Shown here: positions 54,171 to 64,000 of the stretch, in pieces | How positions within the stretch are numbered: position 1 is the stretch's first letter | Layout of the letters: each line of letters opens with the position of its first letter | Source: Macrothele yani | Taxonomy: Eukaryota; Arthropoda; Arachnida; Araneae; Macrothelidae | Direction: 5' to 3' | DNA: 64,000 bases | Assembly: GCA_039090855.1 (NCBI GenBank) | Contig: CM076999.1 | Span: forward strand, 110,979,072-111,043,071 | Translations under genes and position numbers: made by a program | Notes under the pieces: model-generated | What the model saw: the letters and a program-made list of their open reading frames with translations, nothing else | Database searches by the model: none | Told to the model about the DNA's origin: nothing

Positions 54171-54548
54171 ACAAATTTGGAAGCTGTGAATCCGTTTATT
54201 GGTGCAAATATGACATGGATGTTAAGTCAGATAATATCCGAAAACTGGAAAATTTCGTCGTCCTGCAGCGGGAATCGAACCCGCGTCTCCCGGCTAGCGT
54301 TTGAGTATGTTAACCACTACACCACCCAGTTTAAGTTTCCGAATAATTTGAAACTTAAAACTTAGTTGTTCTGGGTGGTGTAGCGGCTAGCATACTCGGC
54401 CGCTATCCAGGAGACGCGGGTTCGATTCCCGCTGCAGGACGACGAAATTTTCAAGTTTTCGGATCTTATCGGACTTAACATCCATGTCATATTTACACCA
54501 ATAAACGGATTTACAGCTTCCAAACTTGTATTATACAATGGTGTTATC
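54171..54548. mobile_element. family 3 foldback, second inverted pair
   Basis: Left arm starts ACAAATTTGGAAGCTGTGAA at 54171; the right arm ends TTACAGCTTCCAAACTTGTA. Left arm minus-strand tRNA-like module about 54258-54332 (GGGTTCGATTCCC B box complement GGGAATCGAACCC), right arm plus-strand module 54368-54440 with TTCTGGGTGGTGTAGCGG (A box) and GGGTTCGATTCCC (B box). Two tRNA-like promoters point toward the ends, away from each other. Confidence 0.85.
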
Positions 54549-54599
54549 CCGTATTTCATTCATCAACATTTCTTTTATACCTCCTTGGTTGTCAACAAA

Positions 54600-55262
54600 T
54601 CTTAAGATTAAAGGGAATTGGACCTCCGCTGATTGCCAATGGATTACTTTCTCCGATGAGTCACGTTTTTTGATTTATTGAACGGATGGACGTTGGCGTA
54701 TAAGGCGAGAAACATCGGAGAACAAACACTCTTCAACCATTGCTGGAAGGACACAAGCTGGTGGAGGCAGCGTTATAGTATGGGGAATGTTTTCGTGACG
54801 TTCTCTGGGTCCACTCATACCTGTGGAAGGCACTATGGACCGAATTCGTTATGAATCCATCCGTGCAGACAACGCACACCCATACATGCTGATTACCTTC
54901 CCTGGGGCGGATAGGATCTTGCAATTCGACAATGCGACGTGTCACACAGCTAGAAATGTCCGAGAGTGGTTGGAAGAGCACGATGATGACTTCAAAATAC
55001 TTCCTTGGCCCTTAATTCCCCAGACTTAAACCCAATTGAGTATCTGTGAGACCACCTCGATCGTGTTATTTGCTCTATGGATACTCTACCACGCACCCTC
55101 CAGCAGCTGTCAGATGCGCTGCAGTCAGCATGGCTCCGCATACCTGCGGAAACCTTCCAGCACCTTATTGAGTCATTCCCAGTCTGTCTAGCTGCTGTCC
55201 GCGCTGCACACGGCGGTTACCCTGGATATTAGCTGGTGGTCACAATAATGTGACTCGACCGT
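54600..55262 (+). pseudogene. Tc1-like transposase C-terminal half with 3' terminus
   Basis: WQWITFSDESRFLIY (first Asp), AGGGSVIVWGMF, ILQFDNATCHTARNVREWLE (second Asp), then NPIEYL in another frame (Glu region). Stops at about 54678 and 54796, with frameshifts near 55023. The element end ACTCGACCGTG meets TA at 55263-55264. A second Tc1 family is inserted only eight bases further on. The N-terminus is lost. Confidence 0.85.
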
Positions 55263-55271
55263 GTATATATA

Positions 55272-56478
55272 CACTATCTACCAACAAGTAATTGGACAAC
55301 CCTGCAATCGACGATATCTGCGGTCCTGATACACGTCACGGCCGCCGCCGTTAAATATCGTGTGGGAAACAACAACGCAACCAGTCGCATGCAAGATGCC
55401 ACGCAGTTCGGAGCTCTCTGATTTCGAGAAAGGTGTAATCGTCGGGTATCACAGAAATGGCCGATCCATACGTGACATACACAGCGAGTTGAAGTACCCA
55501 AAATCGACAGTGGCCTACGTGATTGGCAAGTGGAAGATGAGAGGTGACTGTCGGAATGGGCCCCGACCCGGCAGACCCACAAAACTGGGAGTTAGAGACC
55601 GACGGGTGCTGGCCAGAGACATTCGGAAGAACCGCACCAAATCGACGGGCCACATCCGCGAGGAGTTTCAACAGGCATCCGGGAGTGTTCTTTCGATGAA
55701 TACCATCCGTAAGGAAGCCAATCTTCTCGGTTATCATGGACGTGCTGCCGCCCACAAGCCTTTGATCACCAAGTCCAATAGCGCTGCTCGGCTAACGTGG
55801 AGCACAGAACGTCGACAGTGGACCGTTGAACAGTGGAAACAGGTTCTCTGGAGCGACGAATCAAGATTCCCCCTCTACCGTTCGGATGGCTAAGTCTGGG
55901 TTTGGCGTCTGCCTGGAGAACGTCTCCTGCCGGAATGTATTGTGCCAACTGTGAAGTTCGGCGGCGGTGGAATTATGCTATGGGGTTGTTTCTCCTGGTA
56001 TGGCACGGGACCCTTGGTCGCAATTCCTGGTAGACTCAACGCCGAGACCTACTGCACCATTTTGGATGACCGTGCGCTTCCTACGTTGTGGCAGTTTATA
56101 CGGGGTGGACACGTGTTACTTTCAGGATGACAATGCCACCTGTCATGTTGCGAGATCCACCATGGCTTGGTATGGTGACAATGGGGTTAATCGAATAGAC
56201 TGATCTGCGCAGAGCCTGGACCTTAACCCTATCGACCACCTCTGGGACGAGTTGGAGCATCGACGTAAGGTCCGAAATTGGTGAAGGAACTGACCTGTCT
56301 TCTCCAAGCCGAGTGGAAGAAAATACCGCTAGCCCTCGTACAACGCCTGGTTGAGTGTATGCCCCGGAGGGTCGCAGCTGTAATCGCCGCTCGTGGAGGC
56401 TCCCCTAACTATTGAAGGTGAATAAACTTCGTTTTCCTTTGCTATCACAGGTGCCCAATTACTTGTTAGTAGATAGTG
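55272..56478 (+). mobile_element. 1,207-bp Tc1-like element, sister of 35206-36424
   Basis: CACTATCTACCAACAAGTAA at the left end and its complement with one change at the right. TA on both sides (55270-55271, 56479-56480). Much of its sequence is the same as the intact copy, with a 13-bp deletion near 56270 and small indels. Confidence 0.96.
55396..56415 (+). pseudogene. Tc1-like transposase, disabled copy
   Basis: Starts [20 protein letters not shown]. Compared with 35330-36361: TAA at 55891-55893 in place of the Arg codon after SDG, one extra base near 56098, TGA at 56201-56203 replacing Trp before SPD, a 13-bp deletion near 56270, and GAC instead of GAG for the catalytic Glu (PIDHLW). First two catalytic Asp remain. 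Natural end RGGSPNY. It can be mobilised only in trans. Confidence 0.95.
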
Positions 56479-57615
56479 TATATACATATATGGTCAAAAA
56501 TAAAAATTTTAAACCTTCAATGAATAATAATGGTGAACTAATTTTCTAAATGTTAAGAAATTTAATTCAAGAGAAATAAAATACAAATCACCTGAGAAGT
56601 ATAAGAGCAAGTGCTCGAGCAAATGAAGAAACTTTTTTCATGTTCTCTCAAATTCCTTGGCTGAATAGCTAATCGTTCCTGTGATTAATAGTTGTTGATC
56701 TGCGAAGGAATAATTAAAAAAAATGTATACTAAGTACTTATTTGGAGGTAAAGATGATTTAGATAAAATGCAGTTTGGCATTGCTCCAACTGTTATGGTG
56801 CCGATCCATTTCAGGAAAATGAAGCTGCGCAACACTATTTATCAAAGATAAAAACAACAGCATAAAAAGTCTGTTCCGAATCACAAAAAAAAAAAATTAA
56901 AAAAAATTTTTGATTAGCAGTCATACTTGATTATACACCCGACTCATTATTTTGCATATCATTTTTAACCAGTGAAGTTTCCCAGTTATCCATTTATTTT
57001 ATTCTGAGACCGTAGGACGTGATTTGGTGACTTAATGCTATGTCTTTGTAATAATTGATCTCATCATCTAAAGGGCTTGAGGATCCACGCATCCTGCAGA
57101 AGACGTCTCATCATATAAAATGCTTGCTTTAATTTCTTCGGCGTCAACGTGCTCTGCGGTTCAAAGGTTAAAGACTCAAAACTACATGATGATCAAAATT
57201 TGAAATGATTAACTTCATCGCCATTATTATCTCAAACCCTGAATTCAGGATCTTTTTGATCAAAAACTCTTCATGAAAACATCGTTCTTTCAAAATCTGC
57301 GTTCGCCATATTGTTTCTTCGATCATTAATGGCTAATTTCACTGTTATACATGGGACAGATCATTGCGACCATGGTTGTCTCCTCGAGTGGACACGTCTT
57401 ACAGCATTTATAATAGTAACGTCAAGGATTTGAGTGAAATGTATGATTTTCGGTACCAAGCAAAACGGGTAAGTTCCACTGCATGTAGTATTTACACCAA
57501 ACTTAACCCAATACCAGAAAAAAAATTTAAGTTAAAAAAATATTTTTTTTTCACACAAACTTACAATCTGAAAACCAAAACGCGCAAAAGCGCTAGTGAA
57601 GAATTCTCAGAAACA
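56479..57615. other. unassigned interval
   Basis: AT-rich sequence with A-runs (56886-56912). A 98-codon frame at 57364-57660 (MRPWLSPRVDTSYSIYNSNV) is Lys/Ser/Thr-rich and ends in the hairpin described next; no domain recognised. Confidence 0.4.
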
Positions 57616-58012
57616 TCAACTTATAAAGCAGATAATTACTGCAGCAACAAAAAAACATAAAACTCCAAAGCCAACAAGCAGGGAGAAAAAAAAAAAAAAA
57701 AAAAAAGGTAGTGATGCTGAAAGTGTCGAAAATGCCGAGCCTTGGCTTTATCAAGGACCAGCAAAACCCTGCATTCACCCACTTCCACAAAGACCTGGTT
57801 GAAAATGGGTTTCTGCTGCATCTAAGACATATCACAAACCCATTTCCAACCAGGTCTTTGTGGAAGTGGGTGAATGCAGAGTTTTGCTGGTCCTTGATAA
57901 AGCCAAGGCTCGGCATTTTCGACACTTTCTGCATCACTGTTTTTTTTCTCCCTGCTTGTTGGCTTTGGAGTTTTATGTTTTTTGTTGTTGTAGTTTCTGC
58001 TTTGTAAGTTAT
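57616..58012. repeat. large inverted repeat (hairpin), arms ~180-197 bp, loop 23 bp
   Basis: Left arm 57616-57812, loop 57813-57835 and right arm 57836-58012. Core pairs include ACCTGGTTGAAAATGGGTTT with its complement (one mismatch), CACCCACTTCCACAAAG, CTTGGCTTTATCAAGGACCAGC and CCAAAGCCAACAAGCAGGGAG. Arms differ by A-run length and a few bases. Frames over it (98, 138, 160 codons) read the two arms antisense to each other. RTE copy E abuts the right arm. Confidence 0.92.
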
Positions 58013-58587
58013 ATCATCATCATTATCATCATTGTCAACCATTATCAATCCACTGCTGGACGAAGGTCTCCCCAAGTTTCCTCCACAACGGTCTGTCTTG
58101 TGCCAGTCTCCTCCATGTCACTTCCGCATACTTTCGAATTTCATCCTCCCATCACCCATGGGGTCTTCTTCTGGGTCTTTTCCTGTCCCTTGGAATCCAA
58201 TCTAAAATTTCGGCTGTCCATCGATGGTCTGTCCTTCTGGCAGTATGTCCAGCCCATTGCCATTTCAGGGATTTAACTCTGAACATGATGTCTTCTACTC
58301 TTGTCATTTTTCGGATCCACGAGTTCCTCTTCTTATCTCTCCTGGTTACACCAAGCATGCACCTCTCCATGCTGCTTTGAGTTGTCTGCAGCCTTTGTAT
58401 GTCTCTTTTAGTTAAGGTCCACGTCTCTGCACCATACGTAAGCACTGGAAGGATGCATTGATCAAACACTTTTCTTTTAAGATATAATGGCATATTGCTC
58501 TTGAAAATTATGCTGTTTCTTCCATTAGCTCTCCAGGCAAGTTTTGTACGTCGATTAATTTCTCCATCAATGTGACCCTCACTTGAT
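58013..58587 (-). mobile_element. RTE retrotransposon copy E, 5'-truncated
   Basis: (ATC)n tail at the edge of the hairpin. The coding stretch 58152-58587 reads EINRRTKLAWRANGRNSIIF to WIPRDRKRPRRRPHG, then shifts frame near 58145. Truncated after GHIDGE.. at 58587, where a Tc1 fragment begins. Confidence 0.92.
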
Positions 58588-58589
58588 TT

Positions 58590-58900
58590 ATATATAGTAA
58601 CATGTAGGACCTCTTCTAGCCCTGCAAAGTGCAGCAACTTGACATCGCATCGATTCCACAAGTGGCCGGCGGAAGACTTCTGGAGAGATGTTGAGCAATG
58701 CCGTCTGAATAGCCGCCCACAATTCCCTGGTGTTTGTTGGTGAATGATCTTGGGTGCGAATGGACCTTTCCACTACGCCCCATAAGTGCTCTATTGGGTT
58801 CATGTCAGGCGAATGTGGTGGCCACACCATCCAGAATACTCCTCGAACTACTCTTGGACAACTTGGGCCAGATGACACGGTGCATTTTGCTTTACGGGTT
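58590..58900 (-). pseudogene. Tc1-like transposase C-terminal fragment
   Basis: Minus strand reads VWPPHSPDMNPIEHLWGVVE (catalytic Glu), TNTRELWAAIQTALLNISPE and MRCQVAALCRARRGPTCYYI, the natural C-terminus. Upstream residues to 58974 are not recognisable. Open for 128 codons but lacking the HTH and both Asp segments. Confidence 0.85.
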
Positions 58901-58984
58901 TGAACTCGGCCATAACGCTGCTTAATCAAACATGAAACATTTGTCATACGAAAAGGGAAGGTTCCGTGGACCACAGCACCGCAA

Positions 58985-60474
58985 CCAGATGGTTCAAGAA
59001 ATTTCGCTCAGGTGACAGAAACCTTGACTATCAGCCAAAGGTCAGGTAGGCCGCGAACCGTGGATTCGGAGGCCGTGTGTCAGGCGGTAGAGGCAAATCC
59101 GACAACCATCTCTCGGAGATTATCAGGTGAGCTGGGAATATCACAGACCACCGTGGTTCGTCACTTTCAGGACCTCAGCAAGGTCTACAGGAGATGCCGC
59201 ATTGTCCCTCACGAACTGCCGCCAGCTGAAACAAACCGCCGAGTGGAAGTGCGCGTGAAACTCCTAGAAAACCCGTGCGAAGCTCGTTTCATCAAGAGAA
59301 TTGTTACGTGTGATGAAAAGTGGGTCTATTTCCGTAATCCGAAAACACAACAGCAGTGTTTGAGCCTTGGTCAGCTTCCAGAATCTTTTGCCAAACGTGG
59401 GCGACTCGAGCACAATTCGGTGATGTGCGTCTGGTGGAATTTCGAGGGTATAATCCATTAAGAATTTGTCCCAGACGGTCTCGTGGAATTTCGAGGGGAT
59501 AATCCATTAAGAATTTGTCCCAGACGGTCCAGTGGAATTTCGAGGGGATAATCCATTACGAATTTGTCCCAGACGGTCCAGTGGAATTTCGAGGGGATAA
59601 TCCATTACGAATTTGTCCCAGACGGTCCGGTGGAATTTCGAGGGGATCATCCATTACGAATTAGTCCCAGACGGCCCAGTGGAATTTCGAGGGGATCATC
59701 CATTACGAATTTGTCCCAGACGGTCTAGAAGAATTTCGAGGAGATAATCCATTACGAATTTGTCCTAGACGGTCTAGTGGAATTTCGAGGAGATAATCCA
59801 TTGCGAATTTGTCCCAGACGGTCTAGTGGAATTTTGAGGGGATCATCCATTACGAATTTGTCCCAGACGGTCCAGTGGAATTTCGAGGGGATCATCCATT
59901 ACGAATTTGTCCCAGAAGGCCCAGTGGAATTTCGAGGGGATCATCCATTACGAATTTGTGCCAGGCGGTCTAGGGGAATTTCGAGGGGATCATCCATTAC
60001 GAATTTGTCCCAGACGGTCTAGTGAAATTTCGAGGGGATAATCCACTACGAATTTGTCCCAGACGGTCGGACCATCAACGCCAACCTCTACTCTGAAGAT
60101 CTGGAGCGGATGTATGCCGTTTTGGAAGAGAAGTACCCGGCACTGAGGAACAGAAAGCCTGCTGTCCTACAGCAGGACAACGCTCGGCCTCATACCGCGC
60201 GAACGACCCGGGCAAAACTCCAGGAACTCGAGGGCATCGAACTGATGCCCACTCAGCATATAGTCCGGACCTTACCCCGTCGGATTATTACTTGTTCCGG
60301 TTCATGGCCTACTTCCTTCGCTGGCGTCACTTCAACAACCAGGAGGAGGTGGCAGCTGGGGTGAAGGAGTTCTTCCCCTCGAAGGACAAGAACTGGTACA
60401 GCCGCGGAATCGAAGAACTGGCAGACAGATGGATAAAGACGGTGCAACACGATGACCTATACTTTGAATGCTAG
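58985..60474 (+). pseudogene. mariner-type transposase split by a 49-bp tandem array
   Basis: From about 59012: SGRPRTVDSEAVCQAVEANP, RRLSGELGISQTTVVRHFQD (second HTH), VTCDEKWVYFRNPKTQQQCL (first Asp), VMCVWWNFEGIIH. The array 59435-60068 interrupts the gene. It resumes TINANLYSEDLERMYAVLEE, AVLQQDNARPHTARTTRAKL (second Asp), then after a frameshift near 60262 SPD-like PSDYYLFRFMAYFL sequence and the terminal IKTVQHDDLYFEC. The first HTH is missing. Terminal inverted repeats were not identified. Confidence 0.88.
59435..60068 (+). repeat. 49-bp minisatellite inside the mariner gene, ~13 units
   Basis: TGGAATTTCGAGG recurs at 59435, 59484, 59533 and so on every 49 bp. The unit is the codons for WNFEGIIHYEFVPDG; it contains CATTACGAATTTGTCCCAGA and ACGGTC(C/T). 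Since 49 is not a multiple of three, the frame changes in each unit. Reading before and after the array resumes the mariner at consecutive residues, so the array grew from a single copy of this stretch. Confidence 0.94.
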
Positions 60475-62057
60475 TCAGCTTTCGTCGTAAAGGTATGAAG
60501 ACAAAGTTATCCAAATATTGCAAAACTTTTGACACATCCTCTGTATTTCAGAAATGTTTTTTAGCTTTTCATGCATTATCTTCTGTAACTTACTGAGAAT
60601 GAAAATTTTACTAACTCTGCACTGAATCCTTTTCTTTTTCTTTCTTTTACTTATAGGTTGAAAGACCATATTTTCCTGAAAACAGAAGTGAACTAAAAAG
60701 ACACCATCTCCAAAAATTTTATAGAATCTTCCGCAACAGAAAACTGGTGAAGAACCTCAATGTGAAGAAGATCTCGCATTTCTGATCTCTCACTACGTTC
60801 AACAAAAATGTTTAATTAAAGCATCTCTTTTCCCTGGGATTATGTTAAAGAAGATGGAGACAATTTGGATGGAACGGACTTCCGTACTACATATCAGTTC
60901 TTCCCAAATTTTCTCAACAACTTCTGAATTGCCTAAACTATTATCTCTGGCATCAAAATCTGAAACCATTTGCTGCTACCTCAGCTGATATTTCCCAATC
61001 TTCAGTTAAGTCAAAAAGTTATAAAAATTCCTTACACTGCCATGCGCGGAATACTGTTCTTCTGGGAGTTTTTTCCCTGACGCAGTTTAGCATAAAGTCA
61101 AAATATTTTGAAAATTAAATTTAGGAAAGTAAGTTATAAATAGAAAACATTGTTTTCACTGAAGTTTCAGTTTAGAATGGATAATATATCTGAAGATATG
61201 ACGCAACTGCGACACTATTTTGCAATTCTGAAAAATGTCATGCACCAATAATGCGAAAAACGCATCAAAGGGGATTATAATTTTACCTGAACTTGATTTT
61301 ATAAAGCTGGTTCTTAAATATTTTAGGAAATTATAACTGATTTTCCTAGTTTCGAATGAAACAGATATCCCGTTAAAATTCATTGCAGCTAAAAAATACC
61401 AAAAAAAAAATCTGATTTTTGGTTAAAGAAACAATTCGACATACGCTGAAAAACCTTTTTCGAAGACCCACTCAACTCTCCTAATACGCAATACATAGTA
61501 GTGTAATATGAAACACATTTCTTTTTTTTTTTTTTTTTTTTTTGATGTGTTAATGGTATTCATTGCAGGACAGTGTAACGTGTTTCACGAGCTCATTGCA
61601 AATTATTGCTTTCTGTGTAGGCATAGAGCTATCTATCTCAAGATCGAGTTGGGATAATCAAATTAACATGATTCAAGAGACGAACTTCCAGCAACTAATG
61701 CAGCCGAAATTATATCGATTTTTTGAGAAGCATTTAAATTTTGAGTGATGTCTGTTTAATGCGAACATTGAAATGTGATTTGTATAAATTCACTAAATCG
61801 GCCAAAGTGTTTACGATCACCAAGCATTTCCTGAGCACTGCAATCTGATGAACTACAATGATGAACAGCCCTATCGATTGAAACGGATCCATCGATATTT
61901 GTATCAGCTAATCGCATAAACGGCAGAAATGGTGTGCATGCTTTTTAGTTTTCTTAACCCTTCACGTGAGAGAAAACTAGTTCTGAATGTTCTGGAACAG
62001 GAGAAAGAATTTTTTAAAAACATTCCATGTGGCAGTCTTTGAAGTTAAAAGATTACG
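60475..62057. other. unassigned, unique-looking sequence upstream of the glycosyltransferase
   Basis: AT-rich with no recognised TE. A pyrimidine tract TTTCTTTCTTTTACTTATAG at 60637-60656 looks like a splice acceptor, but no coding exon after it is recognised. A T-run lies at 61521-61543. Frames of 60-75 codons have no domain. Confidence 0.4.
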
Positions 62058-63075
62058 ATGCTGCAAATTTATCGATTCTTTCAGAGATTCTTTCTCTTAA
62101 TTCTTATCGCAATCGTTTGTATTATTTTAGTCGCCAGGATATCAAGCGACTACACTGATTACGGAACTAATATTCTGGATTCGAAGACAGAGATACGCCT
62201 GGTCGAAAGGAAACGTCCCTCGTTCGCTAATTTGCAAAATTTGCGGTACACCGCAGATTCTGCACCACGGTGTAATTCCCAAGCTCCTATATCTTTTGAT
62301 TCTGGTGCACTCTTCTGCAACTCACTTCATACATCGCTCAACTATTCGCAAGACATGGGGCTCCCAGCCTAAAGTTTTCGGGCACTCCATTCGTGTGGTA
62401 TTTCTAGTCGCAGAAACCGGAGAAACAATCAGTTGGAAACTACATCGAGAAATGGAAGAACATCGCGACATGGTGAGAGGCAAATTTTTCGATACTTATA
62501 GAAACCTGACTTCCAAGCATCTTCTGGGTTACAAGTGGCTCCTATCGAACTGTGAGCGAGCGTCTGTTGTGATGAAAGTTGACGATGATGTTTTCGTCGA
62601 CGTATTCAGAACTGTGCAAGTTCTCACACACACCTTCGGTGCCCACCCGGTAAACCTGCTGGCAGGTCTTGTGAGTCGTTCCATGAGTGTTCGTAGAGAA
62701 GGTAAGTGGTCCGTATCCAAGGAGGAATATCCTTTCGACTTATATCCGGAGTACTTGAGCGGCTTTGCGTATTTCGTGTCGCCTGATGCGGCTCGGAAAA
62801 TGTGCTCGACAGCCCGAAGCGTGCCTTTCTTCTGGATCGACGACGTCTTCATGACGGGGTTTGTGGCAGACGCAGCCCGAGTGATGAGGACTGACCTTAG
62901 CGTCAGGTTCGCGGCAACCGACGGTCTTCTGATAAGATGGCTTCTAGGAAATAGCACTCGACCGAGTCCTTGGATTGCTTCTGAAGTAGAACAGCGGCGG
63001 TGGCCTGAAGACATCTTCAAACTATGGACCAAAACCGTAAAGGCATGGGACATGGACTCACTTTCAGTTTTTTAG
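62058..63075 (+). pseudogene. beta-1,3-glycosyltransferase (GT31, B3GALT-like), one-base frameshift
   Basis: Type II Golgi enzyme family that transfers a sugar from a UDP-sugar in beta-1,3 linkage; the exact sugar cannot be read from sequence. A single exon: short cytoplasmic end and a membrane anchor at about residues 9-26 (FFLLILIAIVCIILVARI), then a stem. The catalytic domain follows: STIRKTWG, FFDTYRNLTSKHLLGYKWL, DDD metal site (KVDDDVFVDV, 62581-62589), YPFDLYPEYLSGFAYFVS and FFWIDDVFMTGFVAD. Total about 339 residues, the family norm. The membrane part and catalytic domain are in different frames, joined by one extra base in a CCC run near 62277-62279. So it is either a recent pseudogene or a sequence error. 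Poly(A) signal AATAAA at 63084. Confidence 0.88.
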
Positions 63076-63083
63076 TTTGTACA

Positions 63084-63089
63084 AATAAA
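63084..63089 (+). terminator. polyadenylation signal of the glycosyltransferase gene
   Basis: AATAAA starts nine bases after the stop codon; very close, but the only canonical signal just downstream. Confidence 0.55.
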
Positions 63090-63204
63090 AAAGTTTAATT
63101 GCAATTAAAAAAACATTAAAACAGAAAAGAAAGAAAACGTGTTCTGTCAAATTCTGACTTCAAAAAGTTAGTAAAGCGTCATTTTATTAAATTCTAATGC
63201 TTCA

Positions 63205-63880
63205 AACTGTCTTTTTTACGCTTTACAACCGTAGGATGAAGAAGCGCTTTGTCTGTCCGTCCGCACGATAACTGGCGTAAAAATGGTTCGATTTCAATGA
63301 AATTTTAGTATATGATAGGGGACCACCTGGGGACGAACCCTATTGAAAATAAGCGAAATGGGGTTAAAGGTCACGACATAGGAACGGGATCCATTCTATT
63401 GCCCTTATGTGTCATAACTTGCGTAAATATGGTTCGATTCCGATGAAATTTTAATATGTCGTGGAGGACCACCTGGGGTCAAACCCTATTGAAAATGGGT
63501 GAAGTGGAGTCAAAGGTCAGGACATAGGAGCGGGATCCATTCCATTGCCCTTATCCGCCATAACTTGCGCAAAAATGTTTCGATTTCGATGAAATTTTAG
63601 TATGTGGTAGGGGACCAGCTGAAGATGACCCCTATTAAAAATGGGCGAAATGGGGTCAAAGATCAGGACGTACGATTGGGATCCATTCCATTGCCCTTAT
63701 GCGTTATAACTTACGAAAAAATGCTTCCATTCCGACAAAACTTTTCATGTTGTTCCGGAAGAATACTTTACCGGTTCTGTTGAATATAATTGAAATGGGG
63801 TCAAAGGTCAGGTCATAGGAGCGAGATTTATTTTACAGCCATTATCCTCATAACTTGAGTAATGATTTCTGGTATGTTGG
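63205..63880 (+). repeat. dispersed family R1, copy 3
   Basis: ACGCTTTACAACCGTAGGAT start, TTGTCTGTCCGTCCGCACGA, then ~147-bp modules marked by GAAATTTTAGTAT (63300, 63593) and the related 63445 module, GGGATCCATTCCATTG, and end TGGTATGTTGGAAAGCGTATC, colinear with 18367-19050. Confidence 0.9.
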
Positions 63881-64000
63881 AAAGCGTATCATAATCAACG
63901 CATTGCATGATTTTACTAACTTGTTTAAAACACAAATTGGTAAAACACATTGACCTTACGTACAGGTAGACTGCGAATGACGTCACAACTTATGGCTCCA

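Noticed and set aside
57593..58276. Frames of 98, 138 and 160 codons over the hairpin
   Set aside because: The same DNA is read sense and antisense across palindromic arms, and the outer parts run into RTE antisense sequence.
60637..60700. Splice-acceptor-like pyrimidine tract followed by an exon of a cellular gene
   Set aside because: No recognisable protein sequence follows and no donor or partner exon could be found.

Overview
The window is a repeat-dominated piece of an animal nuclear genome, most likely an arthropod. The reasons are the mix of Tc1 and mariner DNA transposons, RTE-type non-LTR retrotransposons with ATG/GAT-repeat tails, at least five tRNA-like SINE families, foldback elements and several kilobase-scale satellites. 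No bacterial operons, ribosome binding sites, CRISPR arrays or rRNA genes are present. The species cannot be fixed from the sequence alone. Only one cellular gene is recognised: a single-exon family 31 beta-1,3-glycosyltransferase at 62058-63075, broken by one base.

Layout. 0-5 kb: hAT transposase remnant, a mariner-like remnant carrying a 31-bp minisatellite, a 136-bp satellite, and RTE copy A. 5.3-9.5 kb: a 1,080-bp long-TIR transposon, a SINE, a tRNA-like repeat, a 1,301-bp mariner and a small hairpin MITE. 10.3-14 kb: an RTE insertion with a twin-priming inversion (copy B), a Tc1 fragment, and RTE copy C inserted in a TA microsatellite. 14.2-16.1 kb: a purine-rich array. 16.3-18.2 kb: a Tc1-like pseudogene whose 5' end is amplified in 150-bp steps. 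18.3-28.3 kb: mostly tandem repeats (146-, 52-, 164- and 61-bp units) with no recognisable gene. 28.3-30.05 kb: a SINE split by a Tc1 element. 31.9-34.35 kb: a mariner containing a 78-bp array and two tRNA-like repeats. 34.5-36.4 kb: an RTE-like fragment next to an intact Tc1 element. 36.6-40 kb: a dispersed internally repetitive family and another Tc1. 40.5-46.7 kb: a TTAA-flanked transposon with a nested tRNA-bearing foldback, a 294-bp tandem repeat, a probable LTR, a tandem SINE-body array and a foldback MITE. 47-49.8 kb: a 163-bp satellite with three-monomer higher-order structure, split by RTE copy D. 50-60.5 kb: nested SINEs, a mariner, Tc1 copies, a large hairpin, RTE copy E, and a mariner with a 49-bp internal array. 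60.5-64 kb: unique-looking sequence, the glycosyltransferase gene and one more dispersed repeat.

Two themes stand out. First, insertion footprints are unusually well preserved. The clearest is a twin-primed RTE insertion with a perfect 10-bp target duplication; several SINE, Tc1 and mariner insertions also have readable duplications. Second, minisatellites repeatedly arise from or sit inside DNA-transposon coding sequence (31, 150, 78 and 49 bp units in four unrelated elements). I did not find a convincing new cellular system or defence system. The most plausible candidate for something undescribed is the foldback family with a tRNA-like promoter in each arm, followed by the satellite-bearing composite repeat that carries a conserved small basic reading frame.
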